Shown: positions 16,508 to 25,771, numbered from the stretch's first letter. The stretch is DNA of 64,000 nucleotides from JAGLOK01 sp963677605 (GCA_963677605.2 CAXXDX010000006.1:558001-622000), one strand, 5' to 3'. Program-made: numbers and translations. The notes: generated by a model not told the origin, from the sequence alone.

Positions 16508-18709
16508 CTAATGTTTTTTTCTTTTTTTTGTGTTTATTAAAAGTGTTCTTTTTGGAGCATGGTATACAAACACGAATCTGTCTTTTCCGTTTTCAATAAA
16601 AAACTTGAATCCGTTCTGGAGATAGTAGTTGGCTTTAAGCTCATCCTCCTCCAGAAATCCTCTGCTTGTACCCATGTTAGGTTTAAGCGATTTTTTTGAA
16701 ATAATCACATACTGATCGTCGTTTGTAGGATAAAAATCCAATCCTGAAATGGTTATTCTTTCAGGCGCGAACGGAATCATCCTCCATCTGCCTTTAAGGT
16801 TATTTAGAGATACGCTTGCCGGAGTCTTTACAGCCACCCAATCATCAGCCATGTTTTGCTGCATTTGAGTAAGCTCAAGCCATGTTCCTTTAGCAAATTT
16901 CTTTCTGAATACAAGTATGCCTAAAATTATAACAGCAACAACCGCAGCTGCAAAAGGAACCAATATCACTCTCTTATTTCTTTCAAACCAAGTTAATCCG
17001 TTAACATTAAACACAATTGCTGATGCTGCAGTTTTACCATACTCCGACTGGAAAATAATATTTACGCTTACAGCTCCGGTTGAAGTTGAGTATATGTCTC
17101 CCGAATACTTGGGTGCAATCAGGTAAGCCGGAACCGTTTCGTCAACCGTTACCTCAAACTCTATGTTTCTTGAACAGAAAAGCTCAAGGCTGCCAAGATT
17201 TAAGTCACTTACCTCACCTTTTTCGCCGTTAAATGTCGGTATCACAATAAAAGGAGAAATCTCCTCAAGATCCTTTAGATCTATACTTCCTCCTTCCGGC
17301 ATTTGCACCAAAAGCTCAACTTCGGGCGGCCATGGTCCTTGTGATTCATCATAACCCACGGGAGTAGGTGCCGGCGTTGCCTCAGGCTGTGTCTGATAAA
17401 CATAATCCTGTCTGTTTCTCAGCGTAAAATACCCAGGCATTGATATCTCAGTGTTAATTACTGTTTCTTCGCTTTTTAAAACAATATCTTTCGCTATAAA
17501 TCCGTCAACAATGTCAACAACAGCGCCGCCGGATAAAACCTGTATTGTGCACTCCACATCTTCAGGAAGCACGCTGCTGTTTAATGCGTTTCCTGTAAGC
17601 GCGTTGGTAAGCACGACTTCGATGTCGCATTTTGAGCCATCCTCAGGATTTTGAACTACCCTGCCGTTTTGCATGTAGCGTACCGTTATATCCAGCGCCG
17701 GCTCATACATAACCCTTATATTTTCAATGTTTACTTCATTAGAAAACGCAAGCGTATATCTTCCATCAGATAAAATCACACCTTCTTCTTTTGGCGCAAC
17801 TTTCGATATAGTTCCCACAGCGCTTTTATCAGTGAGCATTTCGTCTTTTTCGTATTCAATTGGGTCCGGTGCTTTTATATCATAAGAATAAGTTAGTATC
17901 ATTTCTTCGCTTTTGCTGTTTTCAATGTCCAGCAGAGTATTTCCGTCTGCCTGAGTAAAAACTATAAGCGAACGAACCGGAAGAAGCATATCCACACTCA
18001 GTCTGTTGCCAGAAAGTTCGCTCATACGCGAGGACTGAACATTGTGTCTTCCCGAAATATTGTCCGCCAGCTTGCTCATTGTGGAAACAATCTCATCAAG
18101 CCCAGTTTCATAAACCAAAAGCCCAGCATCAAGATTTTGTTCAGGCGGGCTTGCTTCATCGCCTATTGCAAGGAAAACTACTTTAAGAGTTTTACCGAGA
18201 GCAGCCATCTCTTCTATATAGCCAAGAAGTGTCTCATATACATCATCTTCATAGTATGTAAATGCCCCGTCGGTCGCTATAACCAGCCAGTATTCGTCGG
18301 ACCTATCTTCATCTAGATTTTTAAGCATACTATAGGCTGTTTCAACAGCTTCAAACGGCGTTTCGTTTATAAAATCATTTTTAGTTCTGATATTTGCAAT
18401 AGCTTGCTCTCTGTCTGATTCAAGCAAATTGCTGTATTTGACATTTTCTTTTTCCTTATCGCTCATATATGTTATAAAAAGTGAATCCTGCGGATTTAAG
18501 AGAGCCAAAAATGCCTGAGTCATGTAGTTTGCATACGACCAGTTTAAAACAGGTTTTTGTGTGCTGTCGCTCACATACATGCTTGTGGAATCATCATAAA
18601 CCATTGCAATGTGTCTTTTGGTTTTAGACACATCGCTTGCAAATGCCTCGCTTAAAAAAAATGCGGCAAAAAAAGCAATTATAACAATAAATACAAAAAC
18701 CTTCTTCAT
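16508..18709 (-). CDS. Membrane-anchored von Willebrand factor A domain protein
   Basis: This 733-residue protein has an N-terminal signal sequence (residues 1-25), then a vWA domain (about 33-210) with a MIDAS-like YDDSTSMYVSDS and an ATDGAF motif. Extracellular beta-rich segments and a Thr/Pro linker (QPEATPAPTP) follow. One membrane helix lies near 625-645 (VILVPFAAAVVAVIILGILVF), and a cytoplasmic tail of about 85 residues ends in basic residues. vWA domains bind ligands through a metal ion. The partner is unknown. No ribosome site is visible; a TATAAT box ends exactly 6 nt before the ATG, so the mRNA may be leaderless. The tail could be a small beta-sandwich. Confidence 0.85.
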   Translation of the reverse strand: MKKVFVFIVIIAFFAAFFLSEAFASDVSKTKRHIAMVYDDSTSMYVSDSTQKPVLNWSYANYMTQAFLALLNPQDSLFITYMSDKEKENVKYSNLLESDREQAIANIRTKNDFINETPFEAVETAYSMLKNLDEDRSDEYWLVIATDGAFTYYEDDVYETLLGYIEEMAALGKTLKVVFLAIGDEASPPEQNLDAGLLVYETGLDEIVSTMSKLADNISGRHNVQSSRMSELSGNRLSVDMLLPVRSLIVFTQADGNTLLDIENSKSEEMILTYSYDIKAPDPIEYEKDEMLTDKSAVGTISKVAPKEEGVILSDGRYTLAFSNEVNIENIRVMYEPALDITVRYMQNGRVVQNPEDGSKCDIEVVLTNALTGNALNSSVLPEDVECTIQVLSGGAVVDIVDGFIAKDIVLKSEETVINTEISMPGYFTLRNRQDYVYQTQPEATPAPTPVGYDESQGPWPPEVELLVQMPEGGSIDLKDLEEISPFIVIPTFNGEKGEVSDLNLGSLELFCSRNIEFEVTVDETVPAYLIAPKYSGDIYSTSTGAVSVNIIFQSEYGKTAASAIVFNVNGLTWFERNKRVILVPFAAAVVAVIILGILVFRKKFAKGTWLELTQMQQNMADDWVAVKTPASVSLNNLKGRWRMIPFAPERITISGLDFYPTNDDQYVIISKKSLKPNMGTSRGFLEEDELKANYYLQNGFKFFIENGKDRFVFVYHAPKRTLLINTKKRKKH

Positions 18710-18715
18710 ATTATT

Positions 18716-18721
18716 ATTATA
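18716..18721 (-). promoter_or_regulatory. -10 box of the vWA gene, predicted leaderless
   Basis: TATAAT on the minus strand is followed by six bases and the ATG at 18709, so +1 should be the start codon. No good -35 box is visible at 17 bp. A CTGACG lies farther upstream. Confidence 0.5.
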
Positions 18722-18771
18722 GCATATATATATTATAAAAATCGTCAGCTTTTACTTAAATCGATATGCCC

Positions 18772-19998
18772 TTAGGAAAGTTTGTCATTTGGCAGTTTTA
18801 CTTTTCCTGCTACAATAAGGTTTACAAAACTCAGTCCGGCAGCAATAAAGAAAACATACTGAGGTCCCCAAGCTTTCCATGCAAGTCCGCCCAACGTCGC
18901 GCCGATAATTGATACCACATGATCAAGGCTGATACCTGTTGAAATAGTTGTGGTAATATCATTATTGCTGAGCGCGATTTTCTTTAGGTATATGGTTCTT
19001 ACCATTCCCATCTGCATGGATATTCTGTCCATTATAAACAGTGAAGCCGCCAGTATAAAAGGTATTCCAACTATAGCAAGCCTGCCCGTATCAAACCCTA
19101 GGCTTAAAAATCCATACAGCGCATATACAAGGATAAATGACAGTCCGTCAGCGTATAAAAGCTTTTTGACACCGAATTTATCAATCCACTTTCCAAGCAT
19201 CCTTAAAAAGAATATTCCAAGGAATGAGCCTATCATTGTTAAGAGAATAATAGTATCTGTCTCTTTGCCCAGAATGTCTATCATTACCCACGGTCCGAAC
19301 ACAATCATTATCTGTTTTTGTGCGCCGTTCATAGTTGCAAGAATATAATAGTACTTGTACTCTTTCTTAAATGTAAGTTTAAATTTACGATCGCGTATCG
19401 GCTCTTTTGCGACTGTTTTTTCGAGCATTATATAAACTATAAATGCGATAGCAAAAAACACAGCTGAGACCAGGAAAATCCATTTTATCTTAGTGTCAAA
19501 AGTGAAAAAGCCTGTTTTAAATCCAGTGTATGCAATAATCCCGCCGAAAAGCATGAATGTTGTTGCAACACTTTTATACTGCCCCATACGCTTGCCTATC
19601 TGATTTTCATCTTCAACCAAGCTCATGCCGATGCTGTCTGTAAGCGGCATGTGCATGTGCATACCCAGAGAGTTTATAAACAAAAACACAAGCATGATAA
19701 CAAAAGGAGGTGTGAGCAAGCCAAGCGCAAGCACACCGATGAAGCTTAGTACCTGTGTGATAATCGCGATTTTGATGTCGCCGATAAAAGACAGCATGCT
19801 GATTGCCACAAGACACAAAAGCCCCGGAAGTTCTCGAGGAAACTCAATAATTCCGCGTACATCAGCTTCTACATTATATACTTCTTTGAAATAGTTATTA
19901 AAAACACCGTCCGAGAAACTTAACGCCATTCCAATCGCAGCAGTTGCAACAAAAAACAGCAGTATTCCCGTATTTATATTGAGCAGTTTTTTTCTCAT
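18772..19998 (-). CDS. MFS transporter
   Basis: This 408-residue membrane protein has about 12 hydrophobic helices and the layout of the major facilitator superfamily. A GIIEFPRELPGLLCL stretch follows the first helix, a loop near the middle has KRMGQYKSVATTF, and a basic loop (EPIRDRKFKLTFKKEYKYYY) separates the two halves. No residues point to a substrate; the closest feel is to uncharacterised Firmicute permeases. It starts 3 nt after the prfC stop without its own clear ribosome site, so it is likely translationally coupled to prfC. A fully hydrophobic C-terminal pair of helices ends the protein. Confidence 0.85.
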   Translation of the reverse strand: MRKKLLNINTGILLFFVATAAIGMALSFSDGVFNNYFKEVYNVEADVRGIIEFPRELPGLLCLVAISMLSFIGDIKIAIITQVLSFIGVLALGLLTPPFVIMLVFLFINSLGMHMHMPLTDSIGMSLVEDENQIGKRMGQYKSVATTFMLFGGIIAYTGFKTGFFTFDTKIKWIFLVSAVFFAIAFIVYIMLEKTVAKEPIRDRKFKLTFKKEYKYYYILATMNGAQKQIMIVFGPWVMIDILGKETDTIILLTMIGSFLGIFFLRMLGKWIDKFGVKKLLYADGLSFILVYALYGFLSLGFDTGRLAIVGIPFILAASLFIMDRISMQMGMVRTIYLKKIALSNNDITTTISTGISLDHVVSIIGATLGGLAWKAWGPQYVFFIAAGLSFVNLIVAGKVKLPNDKLS

Positions 19999-20001
19999 AT
20001 T

Positions 20002-21606
20002 TTACTTTGCACTTCTTGTAGCCGTATTTTTCAGCTTAAGCCCTTCATTGTTTTGCTCTACCCATGCTATTGACCATTCGTTACCGAAAAACAGCACGCT
20101 TCTTCCTTCATTGTCAATGCCCGGTGTCGTCGTGCTTGAAAGCATGAGCTTTTTTACATCCACACCTTCAGGCACCCATCTTACTGCTTTATAAGGCAGC
20201 ATCTCCTGACGAATATCAACATTGTACTCCATCTTGAGCCTGTGCTTTAAGACATCAAACTGCAGCACGCCGCACGCTCCGCATATAAGCTCCTGACGGC
20301 CTATATCAAGGTGCTTGAACACCTGAATAGCGCCCTCCTGCGAAAGCTGCTCTATGCCTTTTACAAACTGTTTGCGTCGAAGTGTTTCCTCCGGCACGAT
20401 GCGCGCAAAAAACTCAGGAGCAAACATTGGTATTCCTTCAAAATGAAATTGGTTTTTCCCTGAAACTATAGTATCTCCAAGCGCAAACACACCCGGATCG
20501 AAAAGCCCTATAATGTCCCCAGGCCATGCGGTTGTAACCGCGCTTCGTTCATCGGCCATAAACTGCTGAGGCTGTGCAAGCCTCATCTGCTTGCCGGTGT
20601 TTACATGAACTGCATCCATGCCTGCTTCAAACTTGCCTGAACAAATGCGGATAAATGCCAGCCTGTCACGGTGCGCGGGGTTCATATTTGCCTGTATTTT
20701 AAACACAAACGCCGAAAAATCCTCACTGTCAACCGGCACTTCACCTTCATCCGAATGTCTAGGAAGCGGAGGTGTCGTTTGCTCAAGAAATTTATTTAAG
20801 AAGCTTTCAACTCCGAAGTTATTTATGGCAGAGCCGAAAAACATTGGCGTAAGTTCGCCGTTTCTGACCTTTTCAATGTCAAGCTCTTCACCCGCACCTT
20901 CAAGAAGTTCTATTTCTTCCATCAGCTGATCATAAAGGTAATCACCGATAAGCTCTTTTGCATTTGGCGCATCAATCGGCACAAAGATGTTTTCCAGCTT
21001 TTTTGAGCCATGAGCACCGTCATCGGTGTAAAGCTCAACCTCTTTACTGTGCCTGTGGTAAATACCCTTAAAGTCGCCGTGAATGCCTATAGGCCAGTTC
21101 ATCGGATAGCTTGAGATTCCTAGTACAGTCTCAAGCTCATCCATCAAATCAAACGGATCTTTTGATGCTCGGTCCATTTTGTTTACAAACGTAAATATCG
21201 GGATATCACGCAGCCTGCACACTTCAAAGAGCTTTATAGTCTGAGGCTCTACACCGCGCGCTCCGTCAATAAGCATAACCGCGCTGTCAGCTGCAATAAG
21301 GGTACGATAAGTATCCTCCGAGAAGTCCTGATGCCCGGGAGTATCCAGTATGTTTATAGAGTAACCGTTGTACGAAAACTGCATCGCGGACGATGTTACC
21401 GAGATTCCGCGTTGTTTTTCTATCTCCATCCAGTCGCTTGTAGCATGGCGCGATGCCTTTCTTGCCTTGACCGAACCTGCGAGCCTTATAGCTCCGCCGT
21501 AAAGCAAAAGTTTCTCGGTTAGAGTGGTTTTTCCGGCATCCGGATGGGATATAATCGCAAACGTTCTGCGTTTTTTAATTTCTTTTAATATTTCTTGACT
21601 AATCAT
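20002..21606 (-). CDS. prfC: Peptide chain release factor 3
   Basis: This 534-residue translational GTPase recycles RF1 and RF2 from the ribosome after peptide release. The G motifs are SHPDAGKTTLTEKLL (about residues 20-34), the switch region GISVTSSAMQF, DTPGHQDFSEDTYR and NKMDR. The RF3-specific insertions and C-terminal domain are present, and the length matches E. coli RF3 (529). RF3 is patchy in Firmicutes. No ribosome site precedes the ATG. A TTGACT/TAGTAT promoter is placed so that the leader would be 0-2 nt. An MFS gene follows almost without gap. Confidence 0.95.
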   Translation of the reverse strand: MISQEILKEIKKRRTFAIISHPDAGKTTLTEKLLLYGGAIRLAGSVKARKASRHATSDWMEIEKQRGISVTSSAMQFSYNGYSINILDTPGHQDFSEDTYRTLIAADSAVMLIDGARGVEPQTIKLFEVCRLRDIPIFTFVNKMDRASKDPFDLMDELETVLGISSYPMNWPIGIHGDFKGIYHRHSKEVELYTDDGAHGSKKLENIFVPIDAPNAKELIGDYLYDQLMEEIELLEGAGEELDIEKVRNGELTPMFFGSAINNFGVESFLNKFLEQTTPPLPRHSDEGEVPVDSEDFSAFVFKIQANMNPAHRDRLAFIRICSGKFEAGMDAVHVNTGKQMRLAQPQQFMADERSAVTTAWPGDIIGLFDPGVFALGDTIVSGKNQFHFEGIPMFAPEFFARIVPEETLRRKQFVKGIEQLSQEGAIQVFKHLDIGRQELICGACGVLQFDVLKHRLKMEYNVDIRQEMLPYKAVRWVPEGVDVKKLMLSSTTTPGIDNEGRSVLFFGNEWSIAWVEQNNEGLKLKNTATRSAK

Positions 21607-21614
21607 TAGGATAT

Positions 21615-21643
21615 ATACTACATAAACAAGTGCTTTTAGTCAA
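21615..21643 (-). promoter_or_regulatory. Promoter of prfC, nearly leaderless
   Basis: On the minus strand TTGACT (21643-21638) and TAGTAT (21620-21615) are 17 bp apart, and the ATG follows 8 nt after the -10 box. No SD motif lies between. Confidence 0.6.
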
Positions 21644-21710
21644 TCGTTTAGAAGGTAAAAAGAAGGTTTATAAATATAAAAATTATTTTATAAAAATTTG
21701 TTTTAAAGTA

Positions 21711-21739
21711 TTGAATATGAATTTTATATGTGTTATAAT
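21711..21739 (+). promoter_or_regulatory. Promoter of tRNA-Asn
   Basis: TTGAAT (21711-21716) and TATAAT (21734-21739) have 17 bp spacing, 21 bp before the tRNA. Confidence 0.65.
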
Positions 21740-21760
21740 TTCCAAACGTCAAAGAGATAA

Positions 21761-21835
21761 TCCTCAGTAGCTCAATGGTAGAGCACTCGGCTGTTAACCG
21801 AGATGTTGTTGGTTCGAGTCCAACCTGGGGAGCCA
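21761..21835 (+). tRNA. tRNA-Asn(GTT)
   Basis: The acceptor arms TCCTCAG and CTGGGGA pair, the D-arm is GCTCAATGGTAGAGC, the anticodon arm CTCGGCTGTTAACCGAG has a GTT anticodon, and the T-arm has GGTTCGAGTCC. CCA is encoded at 21833-21835. It is a single tRNA with its own promoter and terminator. Confidence 0.97.
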
Positions 21836-21837
21836 TA

Positions 21838-21868
21838 AAGCGATTTACTGATTAGTAAGTCGCTTTTT
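21838..21868 (+). terminator. Terminator of tRNA-Asn
   Basis: AAGCGATTTACT and AGTAAGTCGCTT pair with one mismatch around GATT and are followed by a T-run. It starts two bases after the CCA. Confidence 0.85.
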
Positions 21869-21909
21869 GTTTGTTAAATTTTTAAGCCCTAGTTGCACAT
21901 AAAGCAAAC

Positions 21910-21936
21910 GCCACACATAATGTGTGGCTTTTTTAT
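21910..21936 (+). terminator. Second hairpin with T-run downstream of tRNA-Asn
   Basis: GCCACACAT and ATGTGTGGC pair almost without a loop and are followed by seven T residues. It may back up the first terminator. A related hairpin (CACCACAC/GTGTGGTG) lies at 23325-23348. Confidence 0.65.
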
Positions 21937-22008
21937 TCACTCTATAGCTATAACGAAAGATTTACAGCAACCTAAATAAGTTTGATTATTCTGGAACAAC
22001 TAATTGCC

Positions 22009-23073
22009 CTACTTATGCAATATACGTAATATACGGTTATAAATCGTATTGCCTACCATAACCTTTGTGCCGCCTTGTGTATCAAATAAGTTAATTAACG
22101 GTGTTCCGCCGTTAGTATTTATAAACTGAACCACAACAGTATCAATGTCTTCGTGATAATAAGCAATGCTGTAATAACCCAGTACCCAGCCGGTATGTCC
22201 ATATTCATAAACCGATGAGTATATTTCCTGTTCATTATCATTAAACAATGTACCGTCATTTAATGCTCTTATAAATATACCTACATCCTCCGCTGTAGCC
22301 ACCATACCGGCTTCAACTTCTTTAAAGTCGTCTTCAGCGCCGACATAATATCCGCTCATCATGTCATCCGGATCCACTTCACTCACAGAATAATATGTGT
22401 TTACCAGTCCAAGCGGTGTAAGAATGTTTTCTTTTATGTATTGATAATGACTGTATCCTAAAGCTTTATCTAAAATGCGGCCAAGCAGCAGATAGTTCGT
22501 ATTGGAATAGGCATAATCCTCATCAGGCATGAAAGCTGCAGGCTTGTCAAAGATTAATTGAAGCACATCTCCGCTTATGTCTGCCGGTCCGTCCCATCTA
22601 AAGCCAGGTTGATCGGTATAATTTAATAAACCGCTGCGATGCATTATCATCATTTTTATGGTTATCTGATCTACGTATTCTATTCGACCAATAAGTTCCG
22701 GAAAATAATCGGACAGTTTATCATCCAATGATATAATCTCATCATCTACCATCATAATTGCAGCAGAGGCAATATAAAGTTTGTTGATACTGCCAATTTT
22801 GAAATATGATTCTGGATCGGCTGGGATTTGATTCTCCCTGTCCTTCCAACCCGCAGTGTAAAACTGGGGTGATTGTCCGGCCTTATCCACATATACAATT
22901 ATTCCGTCTATACCAAGATTAGTTGAATTGTCAACTTGTTCCTGGATTGTATCAGGCAATGGCGCTATCATAGCCCATAACCCATCCCAAGGCGGAAAAC
23001 CTATAATACAAATTATCGCAAAGCAAATCATTACTATTCTAATTATAGAAACTATCTTTTTCTTTTTATCCAA
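22009..23073 (-). CDS. Serine hydrolase of the beta-lactamase class C/PBP4* family
   Basis: The 354-residue protein has an N-terminal membrane segment (about residues 7-27) and an extracellular hydrolase domain. The catalytic set is visible: SINK (S-x-x-K, near 94-97), YSN in DYAYSNTNYLLLGRIL (near 190), and a C-terminal HTGWVLG in place of KTG. Such enzymes are DD-peptidases, esterases or D-amino peptidases; the substrate is not predictable. The start is a TTG at 23073, 7 nt after AAAGGAG. An 8-bp inverted repeat lies about 50 nt upstream. It is a single gene on its strand. Confidence 0.87.
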   Translation of the reverse strand: MDKKKKIVSIIRIVMICFAIICIIGFPPWDGLWAMIAPLPDTIQEQVDNSTNLGIDGIIVYVDKAGQSPQFYTAGWKDRENQIPADPESYFKIGSINKLYIASAAIMMVDDEIISLDDKLSDYFPELIGRIEYVDQITIKMMIMHRSGLLNYTDQPGFRWDGPADISGDVLQLIFDKPAAFMPDEDYAYSNTNYLLLGRILDKALGYSHYQYIKENILTPLGLVNTYYSVSEVDPDDMMSGYYVGAEDDFKEVEAGMVATAEDVGIFIRALNDGTLFNDNEQEIYSSVYEYGHTGWVLGYYSIAYYHEDIDTVVVQFINTNGGTPLINLFDTQGGTKVMVGNTIYNRILRILHK

Positions 23074-23416
23074 TTATATGCTCCTTTCAAGTTACCCTGA
23101 ATAGCTAAAATATCAATTCTATGTTATACAATCTAATATATTTTTATGGATTGTATGTGTTTATATAATACTATAATAATTACTGTTATAAATATAAAAA
23201 CAGAATAAAAAAAGAAATCTCTAAATGCTTTTGTGTTTTATACAGTCAAATATTAATATAGATTAAATACTAAGGAAGGTTTTAAAATAGCTAAAGTTCA
23301 AATCGGATATACAATAGTAATCCAAACACCACACATAAGTGTGGTGTTATTGTTTTATATGAATTATTTATAGGTATCAATATTTCAATCACAACAAAAC
23401 ATGATATAGTTCCCTG
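23074..23416. promoter_or_regulatory. Intergenic 343 bp with an inverted repeat and a hairpin
   Basis: AT-rich, no gene seen. ATACAATC (23126-23133) and GATTGTAT (23149-23156) form an inverted repeat about 50 nt before the hydrolase start, a possible operator. AACACCACAC/GTGTGGTGTT at 23325-23348 is a strong hairpin, probably ending the nitroreductase transcript. Confidence 0.5.
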
Positions 23417-23971
23417 CTACCTAATCCAATCACAAACATCCAAATTGCGTTTTGGTTTGTTAAACACTCTTTCAGGATTTTCATATCCTAAACAAACAGC
23501 ATAATAAGGCTTATAACCATCCTTTATATTCAATTTATCTCTGCTTTCTTCAAGGTTAAAATAATAGCCTATCAGCCCAATCCATACACTGCCTATCCCT
23601 AAGCTTTTTGCAGCCAGCATCATGTTTTGTATGGCAGCACTGCTGTCTTCAATCGGTGAATATGCCTTTTGATTTGCAGAAACAACAATAACTGTAGGAG
23701 CTGCGTGCAAAACATTGTATCTCTCATTGCTTCCGAATTTTATAATCCAATCAACATCAGAATGACGCATTTCTTCTTTAGCTTTTAGGTTCATGTGGTT
23801 TATCAAGTCTTCGTTCTGAATAACTGTATAATAAACCGACTGTGCGTTGTGTCCGCTTGGTGCTTGTATCCCTGCTTCGATTATTACTTTAATATCTTCA
23901 TCAGACAATTGCTTGTCTAAAAACTTCCTTACACTTTTTCTCTCATAGATGTTTTTTATTACTTCATTCAT
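23417..23971 (-). CDS. Nitroreductase-family flavoprotein
   Basis: This 184-residue FMN-dependent oxidoreductase has the nitroreductase fold. The N-terminal FMN-phosphate motif is YERKSVRKFLDKQ, followed by AGIQAPSGHNAQSVYY (about residues 30-45), AAIQNMMLAAKSLGIGSVWIG near 120-140, and YAVCLGYENPE near 163. It reduces an unknown acceptor with NAD(P)H. I start it at 23971, 8 nt after an AAGGG site that overlaps the marR stop codon; a start 39 nt upstream would lie inside marR. It ends a MaoC-MarR-nitroreductase operon and is the likely target of the MarR regulator. Confidence 0.9.
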   Translation of the reverse strand: MNEVIKNIYERKSVRKFLDKQLSDEDIKVIIEAGIQAPSGHNAQSVYYTVIQNEDLINHMNLKAKEEMRHSDVDWIIKFGSNERYNVLHAAPTVIVVSANQKAYSPIEDSSAAIQNMMLAAKSLGIGSVWIGLIGYYFNLEESRDKLNIKDGYKPYYAVCLGYENPERVFNKPKRNLDVCDWIR

Positions 23972-23981
23972 ATTGATTCCC

Positions 23982-24422
23982 TTATCTGTTGTTTTGTATT
24001 CCGTTTTCAAGCTTTCCGGCTAAGCCGTTTATCTCTTTTACCATATCTTCGCCTTTTTTATATCCCAGTACCTCTGAATATTTATGATATAGCTTTCTCC
24101 AGTGCTTGTTTATTTGCACTTGTATGTCTTCGCCCTTTTGAGTGAGGTTTATGATGCTGTTTCGCCCTTTCATAGTACGCTCAACATATCCGAGATACAT
24201 CATTTTGTCCACCAGTCTTGTAAGTGTTGACTGTGCAATAAATAATTCTTCAGCTAAAGCTTTGGACGGAATATCCGGATTATCTTTTAATACCATTAGT
24301 AAATATGCATACGTCGGTGAAAATCCCAAAGGTTTAAATGTTTCTTCCGCATACTTTGTTATAATTCTGTTTAGACGGTTTGTAGCAAAATACAAACAAC
24401 AGTCTTTTACTTCACTTGCCAC
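23982..24422 (-). CDS. MarR-family regulator
   Basis: This 146-residue winged-helix dimeric regulator has the helix-turn-helix at about 48-70 (IPSKALAEELFIAQSTLTRLVDKM, interrupted here only by description) and the wing at MKGRNSIINLTQKG near 86-99. Dimer helices lie at both ends. MarR proteins usually repress their own operon and release DNA on binding a small aromatic or on oxidation. Two cysteines sit at positions 8 and 9 (KDCCLYF), possible redox sensors. The gene lies between maoC and the nitroreductase, 32 bp and 10 bp apart. Confidence 0.88.
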   Translation of the reverse strand: MASEVKDCCLYFATNRLNRIITKYAEETFKPLGFSPTYAYLLMVLKDNPDIPSKALAEELFIAQSTLTRLVDKMMYLGYVERTMKGRNSIINLTQKGEDIQVQINKHWRKLYHKYSEVLGYKKGEDMVKEINGLAGKLENGIQNNR

Positions 24423-24454
24423 TATTATTTCCTCCTTAAATAATTTTTTGTTTC

Positions 24455-24871
24455 TTATGTAGGCGGCATTACCGTTGCCATACCCTTAAGAACCAATACT
24501 CCCTCCTGGTTTGTACAGATAGTTTCCAGTTTTATTCTGTTTCTGTCTTTTATCATCTCAATAACTTCAGCTTCAGCAAGTATAGTATCCCCTATTCTTA
24601 CAGGCGCAGTAAACTTAAGCTCCTGGGACAAATAGATAGAGCCCGGTCCGGGCAGCTGCACTCCCAGTACCGCTGATATCAATCCGGCTGTTAGCATACC
24701 GTGTGCTACCCGTCCTTCAAATATCGTGTTCTTTGCTGCCACTTCATTTACATGTGCAGGATTGATGTCCCCTGTAATTCCCGCATAAAGATAAACATCT
24801 GATTCTGAAATAGTTTTTTGAAAACTGGCTTTGTCACCGATTTTTATCTCATTAATAGTTTTTCCTTTCAT
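24455..24871 (-). CDS. MaoC-like (R)-enoyl-CoA hydratase domain protein
   Basis: This 138-residue hot-dog fold protein has the catalytic Asp/His pair in YAGITGDINPAHVNEVAAK (about residues 29-47) and the downstream VAHGMLTAGLISAVLG. Known members hydrate (R)-specific enoyl-CoA, as PhaJ does. The ATG at 24871 has an AAGGGG site at 8 nt; an upstream in-frame ATG at 24916 has none. It is the first gene of the unit with marR and the nitroreductase, so a small enoyl or aromatic compound may be both inducer and substrate. That link is inference. Confidence 0.88.
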   Translation of the reverse strand: MKGKTINEIKIGDKASFQKTISESDVYLYAGITGDINPAHVNEVAAKNTIFEGRVAHGMLTAGLISAVLGVQLPGPGSIYLSQELKFTAPVRIGDTILAEAEVIEMIKDRNRIKLETICTNQEGVLVLKGMATVMPPT

Positions 24872-25000
24872 AGAAGTGCCCCTTTTTAATTGATCACAAT
24901 TTATTTGCTTGTACATACAAGTATAGTTCGTATATTAAATTCTGTCAACCTTATATTAATTGTCTTTTTATTTTTTGATATAAAATTTAGCATTAAATCT

Positions 25001-25034
25001 AAAACGCCGCAGAATATATGCGGCGTTTTATGTT
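25001..25034. terminator. Terminator between the HD gene and maoC
   Basis: AAAACGCCGCA and TGCGGCGTTTT form an 11-bp perfect stem with a 7-nt loop. It works for the minus-strand HD gene. Confidence 0.85.
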
Positions 25035-25059
25035 TTCATTATTAGGCGGCTTTATTGTC

Positions 25060-25671
25060 TCATGTAACCATTAAGTCATAGATTCTTTTAAACTCTCTTT
25101 TGGAAAATTCAGCATCTGTGCAAAATCTTTGAAACATCGCCTGAATATCGTCATCTTTTTTAATTATATAAAACTCTCCCAAATAACCGCCAATCGAATA
25201 CTTGTCTATGATGTGAGCTAAAACCTCTTTATATAATCTATCCCCTTGCAAATCACACCTATACAAAATGCACCTTTGTATTATTCTTTCAAAATGATAA
25301 TCTTTGTCTGCATCACAAATAATTTTGGAATAGATGTTTCTGGCAGTATCAGAGCTGGCTCTGTGGTCATGTATGGCCTCTTTAATCAGATTAATTTCAT
25401 AATTTTCAAAAAAGCTTTTGATATAATTGTCCGAATCAAAGATTTTAACCGACTCACAGTGATGTTTCTTTCTGTCGACACTAAGACCTAAGTCATGATA
25501 CGCAGCCACTACATACACTATGTTAAGATTAATATCATTGACTTTATCCGCAATTAGCAGCGAATTTTCTATCACTTGATTTACATGATTTATGTTATGA
25601 GCATCGTCGAACTTATTATATTCCGGCAATATTTTTTCTTCTATATAAGTTTTAATATCTTTATTAATCAT
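25060..25671 (-). CDS. HD-domain phosphohydrolase-like protein
   Basis: The 203-residue protein carries the HD pattern: HNINHVNQVI (about residues 25-34), AAYHDLGLSVDRKKHH (about 57-72, the H-D pair), and IHDHRAS near 104. These ligands bind metal in phosphohydrolases acting on nucleotides or phosphate esters. The rest (DADKDYHFERIIQRC) fits small HD proteins of unknown substrate in Firmicutes. There is no signal or membrane helix. The ribosome site is weak. It lies 100 bp downstream of pxpC on the same strand; no functional tie is apparent. Confidence 0.8.
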   Translation of the reverse strand: MINKDIKTYIEEKILPEYNKFDDAHNINHVNQVIENSLLIADKVNDINLNIVYVVAAYHDLGLSVDRKKHHCESVKIFDSDNYIKSFFENYEINLIKEAIHDHRASSDTARNIYSKIICDADKDYHFERIIQRCILYRCDLQGDRLYKEVLAHIIDKYSIGGYLGEFYIIKKDDDIQAMFQRFCTDAEFSKREFKRIYDLMVT

Positions 25672-25771
25672 TTATGTAATTTAACTCTTAGAAATGAAAA
25701 GGCTCTATATAATCTTTATGATTCCTTCATACTGACCTTTTTCTTAAATCAATTCTCCTCAATTATACAGG

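Noticed and set aside
21648..21836. Minus-strand 62-codon frame reading MAPQVGLEPTTSRL
   Set aside because: It is the antisense of tRNA-Asn, a well-known false gene pattern.
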